64,000 nucleotides of DNA, from contig NZ_JAGQAZ010000003.1 in NCBI RefSeq assembly GCF_024345375.1, forward strand, positions 124,001 to 188,000. Direction: 5' to 3'. Numbering within the stretch: position 1 is the first letter of the stretch; every line of letters starts with the position of its first letter. A program made the translations under genes and the position numbers. The notes below the pieces were generated by a model. That model had not been told where the DNA came from. It made no database searches and was given only the letters and a program-made list of their open reading frames with translations. Below are positions 1 to 7,286 of the stretch, piece by piece. Source of the stretch: Cyanobium sp. WAJ14-Wanaka (GTDB taxonomy: Bacteria; Cyanobacteriota; Cyanobacteriia; PCC-6307; Cyanobiaceae).

Positions 1-176
1 ACCCGAGTCGGTTTGGGCCCTTTGGCCTGCCCAGCCGCACGCCCCTGCCGGGCCTATGGCTCTGCGGTGATGCCATCTACCCCGGAGAGGGCACCGCCGG
101 GGTGAGCATGTCGGCCCTAACCGCCTGCCGCCAGCTGCTCCAGACCCGGGGCATCGGCCTGGCGCTGGAGCGTTAG
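1..176 (+). CDS. C-terminal end of a CrtD/CrtH-like carotenoid desaturase or isomerase (partial)
   Basis: The frame is open from base 3 to a TAG at 174-176, so only about the last 57 residues are present. The tail contains CGDAIYPGEG followed by GVSMSALTA. This is the C-terminal FAD-contacting region of the phytoene desaturase/carotene isomerase flavoprotein family, which desaturates or isomerises carotenoids at the membrane. From memory of picocyanobacterial gene order, a crtD-like gene often sits beside tyrA, which would favour a CrtD-type enzyme, but the fragment is too short to separate CrtD from CrtH. Its stop codon overlaps the stop of convergent tyrA (TTAG, 173-176). Confidence 0.7.
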   Translation, partial: PSRFGPFGLPSRTPLPGLWLCGDAIYPGEGTAGVSMSALTACRQLLQTRGIGLALER

Positions 177-195
177 TCGGGCGCTGGAGCGTTAG
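162..195. repeat. 15-bp direct repeat at the crtD-like/tyrA convergent junction
   Basis: The 15 bases gcgctggagcgttag occur at 162-176 and again at 181-195, a 19-bp period. The first copy carries the stop codon of the crtD-like gene. The second copy lies inside the last codons of tyrA on the other strand. It looks like a small tandem duplication that shifted where one gene ends relative to the other. Confidence 0.8.
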
Positions 196-1081
196 GGCTG
201 GCAGCCACAAATTGCGGCCGCAGGGCCTGGGCCTGGGCGAGGGTCGCCTGCAGATCCTGCCAATGGCCCTCCTGCAGTTGCTGCTCCAGGGCCTCGATCC
301 CCTCGCGATAACGGCCCAAGGCGGTGAGCAGGGCCGCCCGGTTGGTGCGCGCCATCAGGCTGCCCAGCTCAGGGTTGCCCCCACCCACCCGGGTCGTGTC
401 GGCAAAGCCCGTGGAGGCAAGCGCTCGCACCAAAGCAGGCAATTCAATGCCGCCCTCCTGGGCTGCCCCATCGGCCACCTGCAACAGGGCCGCACCGGCC
501 AAAACGGGCAGATGGGAGATGAGGGCCACAGCTTGGTCGTGCAGGCGGGGATCGCAGGTAAGCCACTGGGCCCCGAGGGCCAATGCCAAATCACGCACGG
601 CAGCGAGGGCCTCCGGGTCCGTGGAGAAATTGGGGGTGGCCACCCAAGGTCGACCGGCAAACAACCCGGGCAACCCCGCTTCCACCCCCGCCTCGGCGGT
701 ACCCGCCATCGGATGGCTGGCCACAAAGCGATCCACCAGCCTTTGCCAACGCTCCAAAACGGAGCCCTTCACCGAACCCACATCCGTAACCACGGCGGCC
801 TGGGGAATGGCCGCCAACCATTCGGGCGCCGGATCCAGCAAACGGTCTAAAGGCACGGCCAAAATCACCAGGCCGCAGCCCTCCAAGACCGCCGGATCGG
901 TGCTGACCGTGCCGGCCAAGCCCCTGGCCAAAGCCCTTTGGGCAGTGACTGGGCGATGCACCAGGGCCCGCACCTCTGCGCCGAGGCGACCCAGATCAAG
1001 CCCAATGGAACCGCCGATCAGGCCCATGCCGACGATGCCAACGGGCTGGCTACGCCATAGGGGGGAGGGGGCGTCTGTCAT
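173..1081 (-). CDS. tyrA: Prephenate/arogenate dehydrogenase TyrA
   Basis: A 302-residue cytoplasmic dehydrogenase of tyrosine biosynthesis. It should oxidatively decarboxylate prephenate or arogenate. The N-terminal Rossmann nucleotide-binding loop GIVGMGLIGGSIG is at residues 15-27. The family motifs VTDVGSVK (about 98-105) and SHPMAG (about 122-127, with the catalytic-type His) are intact. Cyanobacterial TyrA enzymes usually prefer arogenate and NADP; the basic HR pair after the second strand (about 42-43) fits NADP, but substrate choice is inferred. The ATG at 1079-1081 leaves 59 bp to the divergent helicase-like gene. Its last four bases overlap the stop of the crtD-like gene. No ACT domain is visible, so feedback through such a domain is not expected. 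Confidence 0.93.
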   Translation of the reverse strand: MTDAPSPLWRSQPVGIVGMGLIGGSIGLDLGRLGAEVRALVHRPVTAQRALARGLAGTVSTDPAVLEGCGLVILAVPLDRLLDPAPEWLAAIPQAAVVTDVGSVKGSVLERWQRLVDRFVASHPMAGTAEAGVEAGLPGLFAGRPWVATPNFSTDPEALAAVRDLALALGAQWLTCDPRLHDQAVALISHLPVLAGAALLQVADGAAQEGGIELPALVRALASTGFADTTRVGGGNPELGSLMARTNRAALLTALGRYREGIEALEQQLQEGHWQDLQATLAQAQALRPQFVAASPNAPAPD

Positions 1082-1140
1082 CCCTGCTGCAGTGCGATGA
1101 CGCCAGCTTCCTACGCTTTTGGTCCGATGGCCGATCGCGG

Positions 1141-2589
1141 ATGCTCGAAGCCCGCGCCCACCACCAACTCAAGGCCCTGCTGCAAAGGGAGGGAGCCCAT
1201 GGCTGGCCCCACCACCTGAGCATGGGCCGGCTGGTAGCCCGTAGCCTGCGAAGGCAGGACCACACCCTGCTGCGCCTGGCCCCTGGCAGCGAAGAGAACT
1301 GGTGGATCAGCCTGCTGGTGCCCCTGGCCCTGGCCGAAGAACGGCTGGCCTTGGTGCTCAGTGAGTCAGCCCGCCAGCGTCTCCAACAGGTGGAGTTGCC
1401 CCGGCTGGCGGCAGCCGACGCCTGCCTCGCCCTGCCCTGGTTTGAAGGGCCCACAGCACCTAGGGAGGCGCGGGTTTGGGTACTTAGCCACCGCCAACTG
1501 GTTGAGGCCTGGCAAGCCGGACTCCTGGACAACCGCCAACTGGTGATCCCCGAAGCAGAAAAACTGGACAACCAGCTGCGCCAAGCCCTTGCGGTGGTTA
1601 TCCAGCCGGGGCACTGGGACCAACTGCGGCGCGCCCAGCCCAGGGCGGAAGCGGGCGTACTGGCCCTCCATGAACGGCTCAGCCGCCAACTGCTCGCCCA
1701 GCCGCGCAATCCCCAAAAGCAGGTAGCCATAGCCCCCGAAGACGAAGCCCCACTGCGCCACCTGCTCCAGGTGCTTGGCCCCTTGCCCCAGCCATGGCCG
1801 GCCTGGCTAGCTGCCGCGGGCCAGGGCTGGACCAGCTGGGCCCAGGTGGATCCCAACCAGCTGCAATGGGAGCTACATCGCCAGCCCCTGGAGCCGGAAA
1901 ATGCCTTGCCAGGGATCCTGGAGGCACGGGGCTGCATCCTGCTCGGCCAGGGCCTGGGCCCAGAACAAGGGGGCGCCCAACAGCTGGGCCTGGAGCCAAA
2001 TGTGGTGGTCGACCTTGGAGATCCGCCGCTGGCGGACCCACTGCCCCTGTTTGCGCCCCTGCGCCAACCCCTGCCAAACAGCCCTCACTACGGCGAACAC
2101 CTTCTCGACCAATGCCGGCGGCTAGTGCTGGGCCAAAAGCAATTGAGCGTGGTGCTGCTCGACGACCAGGCCCTCAGACTCCAGCTCACCAGCGGCCTGG
2201 CCGCGGAATTTGGCAGTCGGGTTAGCCACCAGAGCACGGCCCCCGATAGCAATGGGGTGATCTGCGCCAGCTGGGGTTGGTGGATCGAACACCAGGCGCG
2301 CCTGCCCCTGCCCGGCCAGCTGGTCGCCGCCCTGCTGCCCCTGGCCAGCCTGGAAGATCCCCTCACCGCCGCCAGGGTTGGGGCGCTGCGCCAGGAGGGC
2401 CGCGACTGGTTCCGCGAACGGCTCCTTCCCGACGCCCTAATCCAAATCCAATTGGCCAGCGCCGGTGTAAGGCGCAACGGCGGCCGCCTGGCCGTGCTCG
2501 ACGGGCGCCTACGGGGCCGCAGTTGGGGACAAAACGTTTTTAGGTGCCTGGAGCCCTGGGTGGCCTTAAGCCGGTTGCTGCCTCATTAG
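1141..2589 (+). CDS. DinG-family helicase-like protein lacking ATPase motifs
   Basis: A 482-residue protein that matches the family informally called DinG or helicase_C_2 near recA in picocyanobacteria. The C-terminal end (QLASAGVRRNGGRLAVLDGR, about residues 435-455) parallels the DinG motif-VI segment (QxxGRxxR...VxxLDxR). The expected Walker A (GxxxxGKT) near the N-terminus is absent: the place is taken by LAPGSEENWW. The DEAH box is represented only by IPEAEKLD (about 136-143). It is therefore probably unable to hydrolyse ATP, unless the alignment is misleading. The frame stays open upstream of 1141, so a longer non-ATG start inside the tyrA gap is possible. Function is unknown; DNA binding is only an inference from the family. 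Confidence 0.65.
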   Translation: MLEARAHHQLKALLQREGAHGWPHHLSMGRLVARSLRRQDHTLLRLAPGSEENWWISLLVPLALAEERLALVLSESARQRLQQVELPRLAAADACLALPWFEGPTAPREARVWVLSHRQLVEAWQAGLLDNRQLVIPEAEKLDNQLRQALAVVIQPGHWDQLRRAQPRAEAGVLALHERLSRQLLAQPRNPQKQVAIAPEDEAPLRHLLQVLGPLPQPWPAWLAAAGQGWTSWAQVDPNQLQWELHRQPLEPENALPGILEARGCILLGQGLGPEQGGAQQLGLEPNVVVDLGDPPLADPLPLFAPLRQPLPNSPHYGEHLLDQCRRLVLGQKQLSVVLLDDQALRLQLTSGLAAEFGSRVSHQSTAPDSNGVICASWGWWIEHQARLPLPGQLVAALLPLASLEDPLTAARVGALRQEGRDWFRERLLPDALIQIQLASAGVRRNGGRLAVLDGRLRGRSWGQNVFRCLEPWVALSRLLPH

Positions 2590-2624
2590 CCTGGACCTAT
2601 CAGTAAGTCCCTAACCCAGTTCCG

Positions 2625-2864
2625 ATGGGGGAAGCCAAGCGTCGCAGCAGCCAGGGGCTGCCACCGAAATCGCCCAAACGCAACCAGCCGGACACCTCGC
2701 CGCGCCTGGTGGAGTGGTTTCCCCTGACCCGTAACCAGGCGGATCAATTCGTGAAGGTGAGCACCAAGGGTGCCTGGGTTGGCATAGCGGCCCTGGTGTT
2801 GTTTTGGGTGATCGTGCGCTTCATCGGGCCGGCAGCTGGCTGGTGGTCGCTAGCCGACGGCTAA
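2625..2864 (+). CDS. Conserved small membrane protein (DUF2839 type)
   Basis: A 79-residue protein starting MGEAKRRSSQG. A basic N-terminal third and a conserved central part (FPLTRNQADQFVKVSTKGAW, about residues 34-53) precede one predicted transmembrane helix (GIAALVLFWVIVRFIGPAAG, about 54-73). It resembles the cyanobacterial DUF2839 family, which has no assigned function that I know. It lies 35 bp after the DinG-like gene on the same strand and may be co-transcribed. The positive N-terminus suggests a cytoplasmic tail. Confidence 0.75.
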   Translation: MGEAKRRSSQGLPPKSPKRNQPDTSPRLVEWFPLTRNQADQFVKVSTKGAWVGIAALVLFWVIVRFIGPAAGWWSLADG

Positions 2865-2959
2865 GGGCCACACCATCAAGGGGAAAATGGTTAGTCGCAT
2901 CGACGACAACCGCAAATCTGAAGAAAACCCTAAAATCAATCCATCTGAGCGGATGGCCC

Positions 2960-3310
2960 ATGTTCCCCCGGCTGGCTGAGCAATACCGATCTGTGGTTCA
3001 AGACCTGGTGATGAGCCTCCAGGCCCTGGCGATCAGCCTGCAGGATCGGGAAATCGCCGCCAGCTGCTACATCTGCGGCGATGGCCTTGACGGCAAAGGA
3101 GCCTCCTTTGTGGCCAACCTCGGCGAAAATCACATGGTGCGCTTTTTGGTTTCCGATTTCGGCATTAGCTGGGTCGAATCCCGCAATGGCCTCGAGCTGG
3201 TGAAGCTAGAAGGGGCAGAGGCCATCCAGGAACTGCAGCGGATAGCCCAGGCACTGCAACACCCAGCCAAGACCAGCAAGACACAAAAAGGCGCCGTCAC
3301 CGGCGCCTAA
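2960..3310 (+). CDS. Conserved cyanobacterial protein (DUF1815 type)
   Basis: The ATG at 2960 gives 116 residues beginning MFPRLAEQYRSVVQDLV; upstream in-frame codons look like non-coding spacer, so the shorter start is preferred. The core contains ASCYICGDG, NHMVRFLVSDFGISWVE and VKLEGAEAIQEL, which match the DUF1815 family of cyanobacteria. The function is unknown. Soluble, with no membrane segment or signal. The last residues (KGAVTGA) are encoded by the hairpin that serves as the terminator of the convergent recA gene, and only 10 bp separate the two stop codons. Confidence 0.8.
   Translation: MFPRLAEQYRSVVQDLVMSLQALAISLQDREIAASCYICGDGLDGKGASFVANLGENHMVRFLVSDFGISWVESRNGLELVKLEGAEAIQELQRIAQALQHPAKTSKTQKGAVTGA
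3284..3308 (-). terminator. recA intrinsic terminator, embedded in the end of the DUF1815 gene
   Basis: Arms aggcgccg (3289-3296) and cggcgcct (3301-3308) form a perfect 8-bp GC stem with a 4-base loop. Read on the minus strand, the stem is followed by TTTTT, the pattern of an intrinsic terminator just past the recA stop. On the plus strand no T run follows, so it should not stop the DUF1815 transcript in the same way. Confidence 0.8.
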
Positions 3311-3320
3311 TCGTTCAGAT

Positions 3321-4502
3321 TCAGCCCGCCACTGGCAGCTCCTCTAGGGCCTCCATGGGTGTTGCGGCGGCAGCCTTAGCGGCAGCAGCTAAGGGCTTCA
3401 TTGAATTGGCACTGACCTCGGAGCCCTCGGTGAGCTTCTTCCGGGTCAGCTGCTCAATCACCTCCTTTTGCCCAGGGTTTTGCTCCAACCAGGTGATGGT
3501 GTTGTCGCGGCCCTGACCAATGTTGTCGCCGTCGTAGCTGTACCAGGCGCCCTTGCGGGTCACCACGCCGGTCTCCTCAGCCAAGTCGAGGAGGCAACCC
3601 AGGATGCTGATGCCGCGGCCAAACAGGATGTCGAACTCGGCAATGCGGAATGGGGGCGCCACCTTGTTTTTGGCCACCTTGACCTTGGCGCGGATGCCGT
3701 ATTCCTCGGTGCCACGCTTGAGGGTCTGAATGCGCCGAATATCCAGACGTACAGACGCATAGAACTTCAGGGCGTTACCGCCGGTGGTGGTCTCGGGGTT
3801 GCCGTAGGTAACTCCGATCTTTTGACGCAACTGGTTCAGGAAGATCACGGTGCAACCCGATTTGCCGATGTTGCCGGTGATCTTGCGCATGGCCTGGCTC
3901 ATGAGCCGGGCCTGGGCCCCCACGGCCAAATCCCCCATCTCACCCTCAATCTCAGCCCGGGGGGTGAGGGCCGCCACGGAGTCGACCACCACGATGTCTA
4001 CGGCCGCAGAACGCACCAGCTGGTCGACGATCTCTAGGGCCATCTCACCGGTATCCGGCTGGGAAACCAACAGGTTTTCAATGTCCACACCGAGGGCGGC
4101 GGCATAGACCGGATCCAGGGCATGTTCCGCGTCCACAAAGGCCGCCACCCCGCCACGCTTTTGCACTTCGGCAATGGCGTGCAGGGTGAGGGTTGTTTTG
4201 CCAGAGCTCTCGGGCCCATAGACCTCCACCACCCGGCCCTTCGGATAGCCGCCACCGAGGGCCAGATCCAGGGTCAGGGCACCAGTGGAGAAGGTCTCCA
4301 CCCGCATGCGGGAGGCATCCCCGAGGCGCATGATCGAGCCCTTGCCGAAGTTGCGCTCGATGTGGTTCAGCACAAGGCCTAGGGCCTTGTCCCGCTCTGC
4401 CGCAGCGCGGGAATCTGCTGCTGCAGAACGGGAATCTGCTGCGCTGGAAGCTCCCCCAGATGCGGGCGAAGCGCCTTGGGCGGCCTTGGAATCAACGGGC
4501 AT
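3321..4502 (-). CDS. recA: Recombinase RecA
   Basis: The 393-residue strand-exchange and LexA-coprotease protein of homologous recombination and the SOS response. The ATG at 4500-4502 gives [10 protein letters not shown]; a longer frame exists but its translation is unlike RecA. Residues 11-38 form an Ala/Ser-rich N-terminal extension with [12 protein letters not shown] repeats before the family's conserved start ([18 protein letters not shown]). Walker [10 protein letters not shown] is at about 96-104 and the core ends with the usual TRKKL region. No intein is present. It lies downstream of the HAD gene on the same strand, with a candidate SOS box in the gap and a terminator overlapping the neighbouring gene. 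Confidence 0.98.
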   Translation of the reverse strand: MPVDSKAAQGASPASGGASSAADSRSAAADSRAAAERDKALGLVLNHIERNFGKGSIMRLGDASRMRVETFSTGALTLDLALGGGYPKGRVVEVYGPESSGKTTLTLHAIAEVQKRGGVAAFVDAEHALDPVYAAALGVDIENLLVSQPDTGEMALEIVDQLVRSAAVDIVVVDSVAALTPRAEIEGEMGDLAVGAQARLMSQAMRKITGNIGKSGCTVIFLNQLRQKIGVTYGNPETTTGGNALKFYASVRLDIRRIQTLKRGTEEYGIRAKVKVAKNKVAPPFRIAEFDILFGRGISILGCLLDLAEETGVVTRKGAWYSYDGDNIGQGRDNTITWLEQNPGQKEVIEQLTRKKLTEGSEVSANSMKPLAAAAKAAAATPMEALEELPVAG

Positions 4503-4634
4503 GGCAATCAAACAGAAAGATGGAACAGGCCGCAGGTATCGCGCAGTAGCCGTGCAAGACCAGCCCGAGGGGGCCATCCTGCGACCTCTAAGCAGCAAGT
4601 GCCACCTGAGGGGGCCGGCGTATCAATTGCGCAT

Positions 4635-4648
4635 AGTACGCACGTACT
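4635..4648 (-). promoter_or_regulatory. Candidate LexA (SOS) box upstream of recA
   Basis: AGTAC-GCAC-GTACT is a perfect 5-bp inverted repeat with a 4-base spacer. This is the general form of cyanobacterial LexA sites (RGTAC, four bases, GTWC), although the base before the second half is C, which is not favoured in that consensus. It is 132 bp upstream of the recA start, in the 154-bp gap after the HAD gene. The promoter position is not known, so action as an operator is inferred. Confidence 0.5.
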
Positions 4649-4656
4649 CTAACTGA

Positions 4657-5415
4657 TTAGGGCCATTGCGCCAGGGGGGCTGCAAAAATCTCCGGCTCCA
4701 ACCAATGGATCCCGTCGGGCAATTGCTGGTGATCCCCGGGAGCTAGATAACCCCAACTGACCAAAAAACAACGCACGGCCGCAAGCTCGGCCTGGGAGCG
4801 CACCAGCTCGAGGGTCGGTCGGCGGTCTTCGACAAACCAAATCGGCCGGTATTCGCTGGCCAGCAACTGGGCCAACACCTCACACTTACTGCCCTGTTCG
4901 TGGCCAAATAGGGCCCACGGCTCAAGCCCGGCAGCCTGCAGGATTTGGCGGGCAAACTCGCCGCCCTTGGTGGTGAGCACAGCCCAGGGCGAGCCTGCGC
5001 AAGCCAATTGCTGGAGCCGCTCCAGCACACCCGGATAGAAGTGATGTAGGCGCAGCCAGCCAGGTAAATCCTTGCCAATTGCCTCCGAGCGCACCCGCTC
5101 GAGGGCCCCCTGGAGCTGGTCGGGGCTGAGGCCCCAGCGGAGCAAAGCCTGCTCCAGCTGAGCTTGATAGGAGGCCACCAGGGCCGCCAACTCCAGATCG
5201 GGGCGGCCCAATTCCGCCGCCATCAGCACCATCTCCCACCCCTTGTGGATCTGGGGTCGCAGCTTGGCAAAACCTGCCGGTGCCTGCTCCGGTAGGGAAA
5301 GGTCCGGCACTAGGGCCATGGCAGCCCTACGGGCCGACCACCAGTACTCGGCCATGCCATCCACCAGCACGCCGTCGAAATCAAAGACCAGCAGGGGAAC
5401 CGATTGCTCAGTCAT
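4657..5415 (-). CDS. HAD-superfamily hydrolase (phosphatase-like)
   Basis: The ATG at 5413-5415 gives 252 residues beginning MTEQSVPLLVFDFDG; a GTG at 5466 would add 17 residues rich in repeated SVPEQS/TEQS codons. The HAD motif I DFDGVLVDG is at 12-20 with both aspartates. The later segment AVLTTKGGEFARQIL carries the motif II Thr and motif III-type Lys, and WFVEDRRPTLELV supplies the motif IV acidic pair. It should be a cytoplasmic phosphatase or related hydrolase; the substrate cannot be read. It precedes recA on the same strand by 154 bp, and tRNA-Gln lies upstream. Confidence 0.8.
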   Translation of the reverse strand: MTEQSVPLLVFDFDGVLVDGMAEYWWSARRAAMALVPDLSLPEQAPAGFAKLRPQIHKGWEMVLMAAELGRPDLELAALVASYQAQLEQALLRWGLSPDQLQGALERVRSEAIGKDLPGWLRLHHFYPGVLERLQQLACAGSPWAVLTTKGGEFARQILQAAGLEPWALFGHEQGSKCEVLAQLLASEYRPIWFVEDRRPTLELVRSQAELAAVRCFLVSWGYLAPGDHQQLPDGIHWLEPEIFAAPLAQWP

Positions 5416-5484
5416 TGATTGCTCAGGCACTGATGAGTCAGGCACCGATGGAGGCTCCTGAAACACTTAAAAGGCCCGTAAAAA

Positions 5485-5556
5485 CTGGGTCGCTAGGATT
5501 CGAACCTAGGAATGTCGGGACCAAAACCCGATGCCTTACCGCTTGGCGACGACCCA
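5485..5556 (-). tRNA. tRNA-Gln (anticodon TTG)
   Basis: A 72-base cloverleaf read on the minus strand. The acceptor TGGGTCG pairs with CGACCCA, with G as discriminator. The anticodon arm holds TTG in its loop, and the T-arm contains GGTTCGAATCC. The CCA end is not encoded. It is a single copy between the HAD gene and ycf45. Confidence 0.95.
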
Positions 5557-5651
5557 AAGCCCCGGCAACTACCGGTGCCTAGATAGTTACCCATAGCGCC
5601 CGGTCGTTCGTCAACCGAGACCCGCCACGACGGACCCCAATGCCCGCCACT

Positions 5652-7286
5652 TCAGGCTGGAAATACCCGCAGTCGCTGGGCCTGGCCCCGGCCAAGCACG
5701 GCCGTGCGCAGCTGGTAGTGGCCGGCAAATTCGGCCTGCAACTGGCGCACCCTGGCGCTGCGGGGCAATAGGTCCACCGGCTGGCCCTGGGGCAAAACCA
5801 CCTCCTCAACCGCCAGGCGACATTCCTCCAGCCCCCCCAGGTCGTCGTCGAAATCGGGTCCTAGGGAATCGGCAAGGGCCTCGGAGGCCGGAATTGCCTG
5901 GTTGGCCAGCAGCCGCTCCAAGCCCCGCTGAATTTGGGGCAGGGCAGAACTTTTGATAACCAAAATCGGAATTCCCAACTCCTGGGCCTGGCGACGTACG
6001 TGGGGATCTCGACCCAGCTGCTGGCGCACGCTCAACACCACGTCCGCCAGCTCCACGCTGCCTGCGGGCTCAACCGGCATTTGCCGTCCACGCACCACCT
6101 GCTCCAGCTCACGCCTACTGATCCCAGCCCCGTAGACCCGCAACAGCGGCCGAACTGGCGGGATAAGCCGCAATGGGGAAACTGGCCGCAGGGTTGGGCC
6201 TGGCCGCAGGGTTGGGCCTGGCCGCAAGTTTGGACCTGGCCTAAGCGCTAGGGGGGCCGGCAAAACAGGCTCCTGCACTTGCATTTGGCCATCGGCGCCC
6301 AGCTCCCGCACCTGGGGCCTGGCCAGCTGCCCCCGCAACAGCAGGTCAACGGTGCCGGCTACCTCCTGGTGAACCAACCAGCGCTGGCGGCTGTGCATCT
6401 CCACCGCCAAGGGGAAGGTGGGGTCGGCCGCCCTCTCCAAGACTGTCTTCTGGCTACGGCGCCGGCGGGCTTCCTCATCGCCCAAGGTGACCGTCTGGAT
6501 ACCGCCGATCAAGTCCGCAAGGGTCGGATTTTTAATCAGGTTTGCCAACTCGTTGCCATGGGCGGTGGCCACCAACATCACCCCCCGCTCCGCAATCGTG
6601 CGAGCTGCCTGGGCCTCCAACTCGGTGCCGATTTCATCGATAACGATGACCTCAGGCATGTGGTTTTCCACGGCCTCAATCATCACCTGGTGCTGCAGCT
6701 CAGGCCTGGCCACCTGCATGCGGCGGGCCCGACCAATGCCGGGGTGGGGGATGTCGCCATCGCCGGCGATTTCATTACTGGTGTCAATCACCACCACTCG
6801 GCGGCCAAAGTCGTCCGCCAAAACCCGGGCGATTTCCCTAAGGGCCGTGGTTTTGCCCACCCCGGGCCGCCCCATCAACAGCAGGGATTGGCCCGAATCG
6901 AGCAGATCACGCACCATCGCCACGGTGCCAAACACAGCACGACCCACCCGGCAGGTGAGTCCCACGACGGTTCCGCTGCGGTTGCGAATGGCGCTGATGC
7001 GGTGCAGGGTGCGCTCAATGCCAGAGCGGTTATCTCCGCCAAAGCTGCCGAGTTGATCAACCACCAACGCCAGATCAGCCCGGCTCACCGCTTCCGTGCC
7101 TAGGTCCCGCACCCGATCTGGATAGCGGGCCTCCGGCACCCGACCCAAATCCATCACCACCTCAATCAGTTGATCGCGGGCCTGGGCAGACGCCAGGGCC
7201 CTCCTGATCGCTAGGGGCAACACCGTGAGCAGGCGATCGAGATCGTCCGTAATCTGCTGGTGGGTGATCGGTTGGGAGCTCAGCAC
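5652..7286 (-). CDS. ycf45: Ycf45 / SpoIIIAA-like AAA ATPase with R3H-type C-terminal region
   Basis: From the GTG at 7284-7286 this is 544 residues. A P-loop ATPase core resembles the stage III sporulation protein AA/Ycf45 family: Walker A GRPGVGKTT at about 139-147 and a Walker B region VIVIDEIG at about 213-220, followed by a sensor-like ATAHGNEL. The C-terminal quarter is a basic single-strand nucleic acid-binding R3H-like region in this family. Between them lies a Pro/Arg linker made of LRPGPT repeats. An ATG at 7361 would extend it 25 residues into ldpA; the GTG start overlaps the ldpA stop by 7 bp, which suggests translational coupling. The cellular role of Ycf45 is not established. 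Confidence 0.85.
   Translation of the reverse strand: MLSSQPITHQQITDDLDRLLTVLPLAIRRALASAQARDQLIEVVMDLGRVPEARYPDRVRDLGTEAVSRADLALVVDQLGSFGGDNRSGIERTLHRISAIRNRSGTVVGLTCRVGRAVFGTVAMVRDLLDSGQSLLLMGRPGVGKTTALREIARVLADDFGRRVVVIDTSNEIAGDGDIPHPGIGRARRMQVARPELQHQVMIEAVENHMPEVIVIDEIGTELEAQAARTIAERGVMLVATAHGNELANLIKNPTLADLIGGIQTVTLGDEEARRRRSQKTVLERAADPTFPLAVEMHSRQRWLVHQEVAGTVDLLLRGQLARPQVRELGADGQMQVQEPVLPAPLALRPGPNLRPGPTLRPGPTLRPVSPLRLIPPVRPLLRVYGAGISRRELEQVVRGRQMPVEPAGSVELADVVLSVRQQLGRDPHVRRQAQELGIPILVIKSSALPQIQRGLERLLANQAIPASEALADSLGPDFDDDLGGLEECRLAVEEVVLPQGQPVDLLPRSARVRQLQAEFAGHYQLRTAVLGRGQAQRLRVFPA
6176..6241 (-). repeat. 18-bp tandem repeat encoding LRPGPT units in ycf45
   Basis: The unit gccgcagggttgggcctg and close variants recur about three and a half times head to tail. 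On the minus strand they encode LRPGPN-LRPGPT-LRPGPT-LRPVSP, a proline-rich linker at about residues 349-370 of Ycf45. Period 18 keeps the frame, so unit number can change without breaking the gene. Confidence 0.85.

Noticed and set aside
4503-4598. N-terminal extension of recA by 32 codons
   Set aside because: The added residues do not resemble RecA and would approach the candidate SOS box; ATG at 4500-4502 fits better.
6279-7103. A 274-codon plus-strand frame across ycf45
   Set aside because: Antisense shadow with no motif; ycf45 has clear Walker motifs on the other strand.
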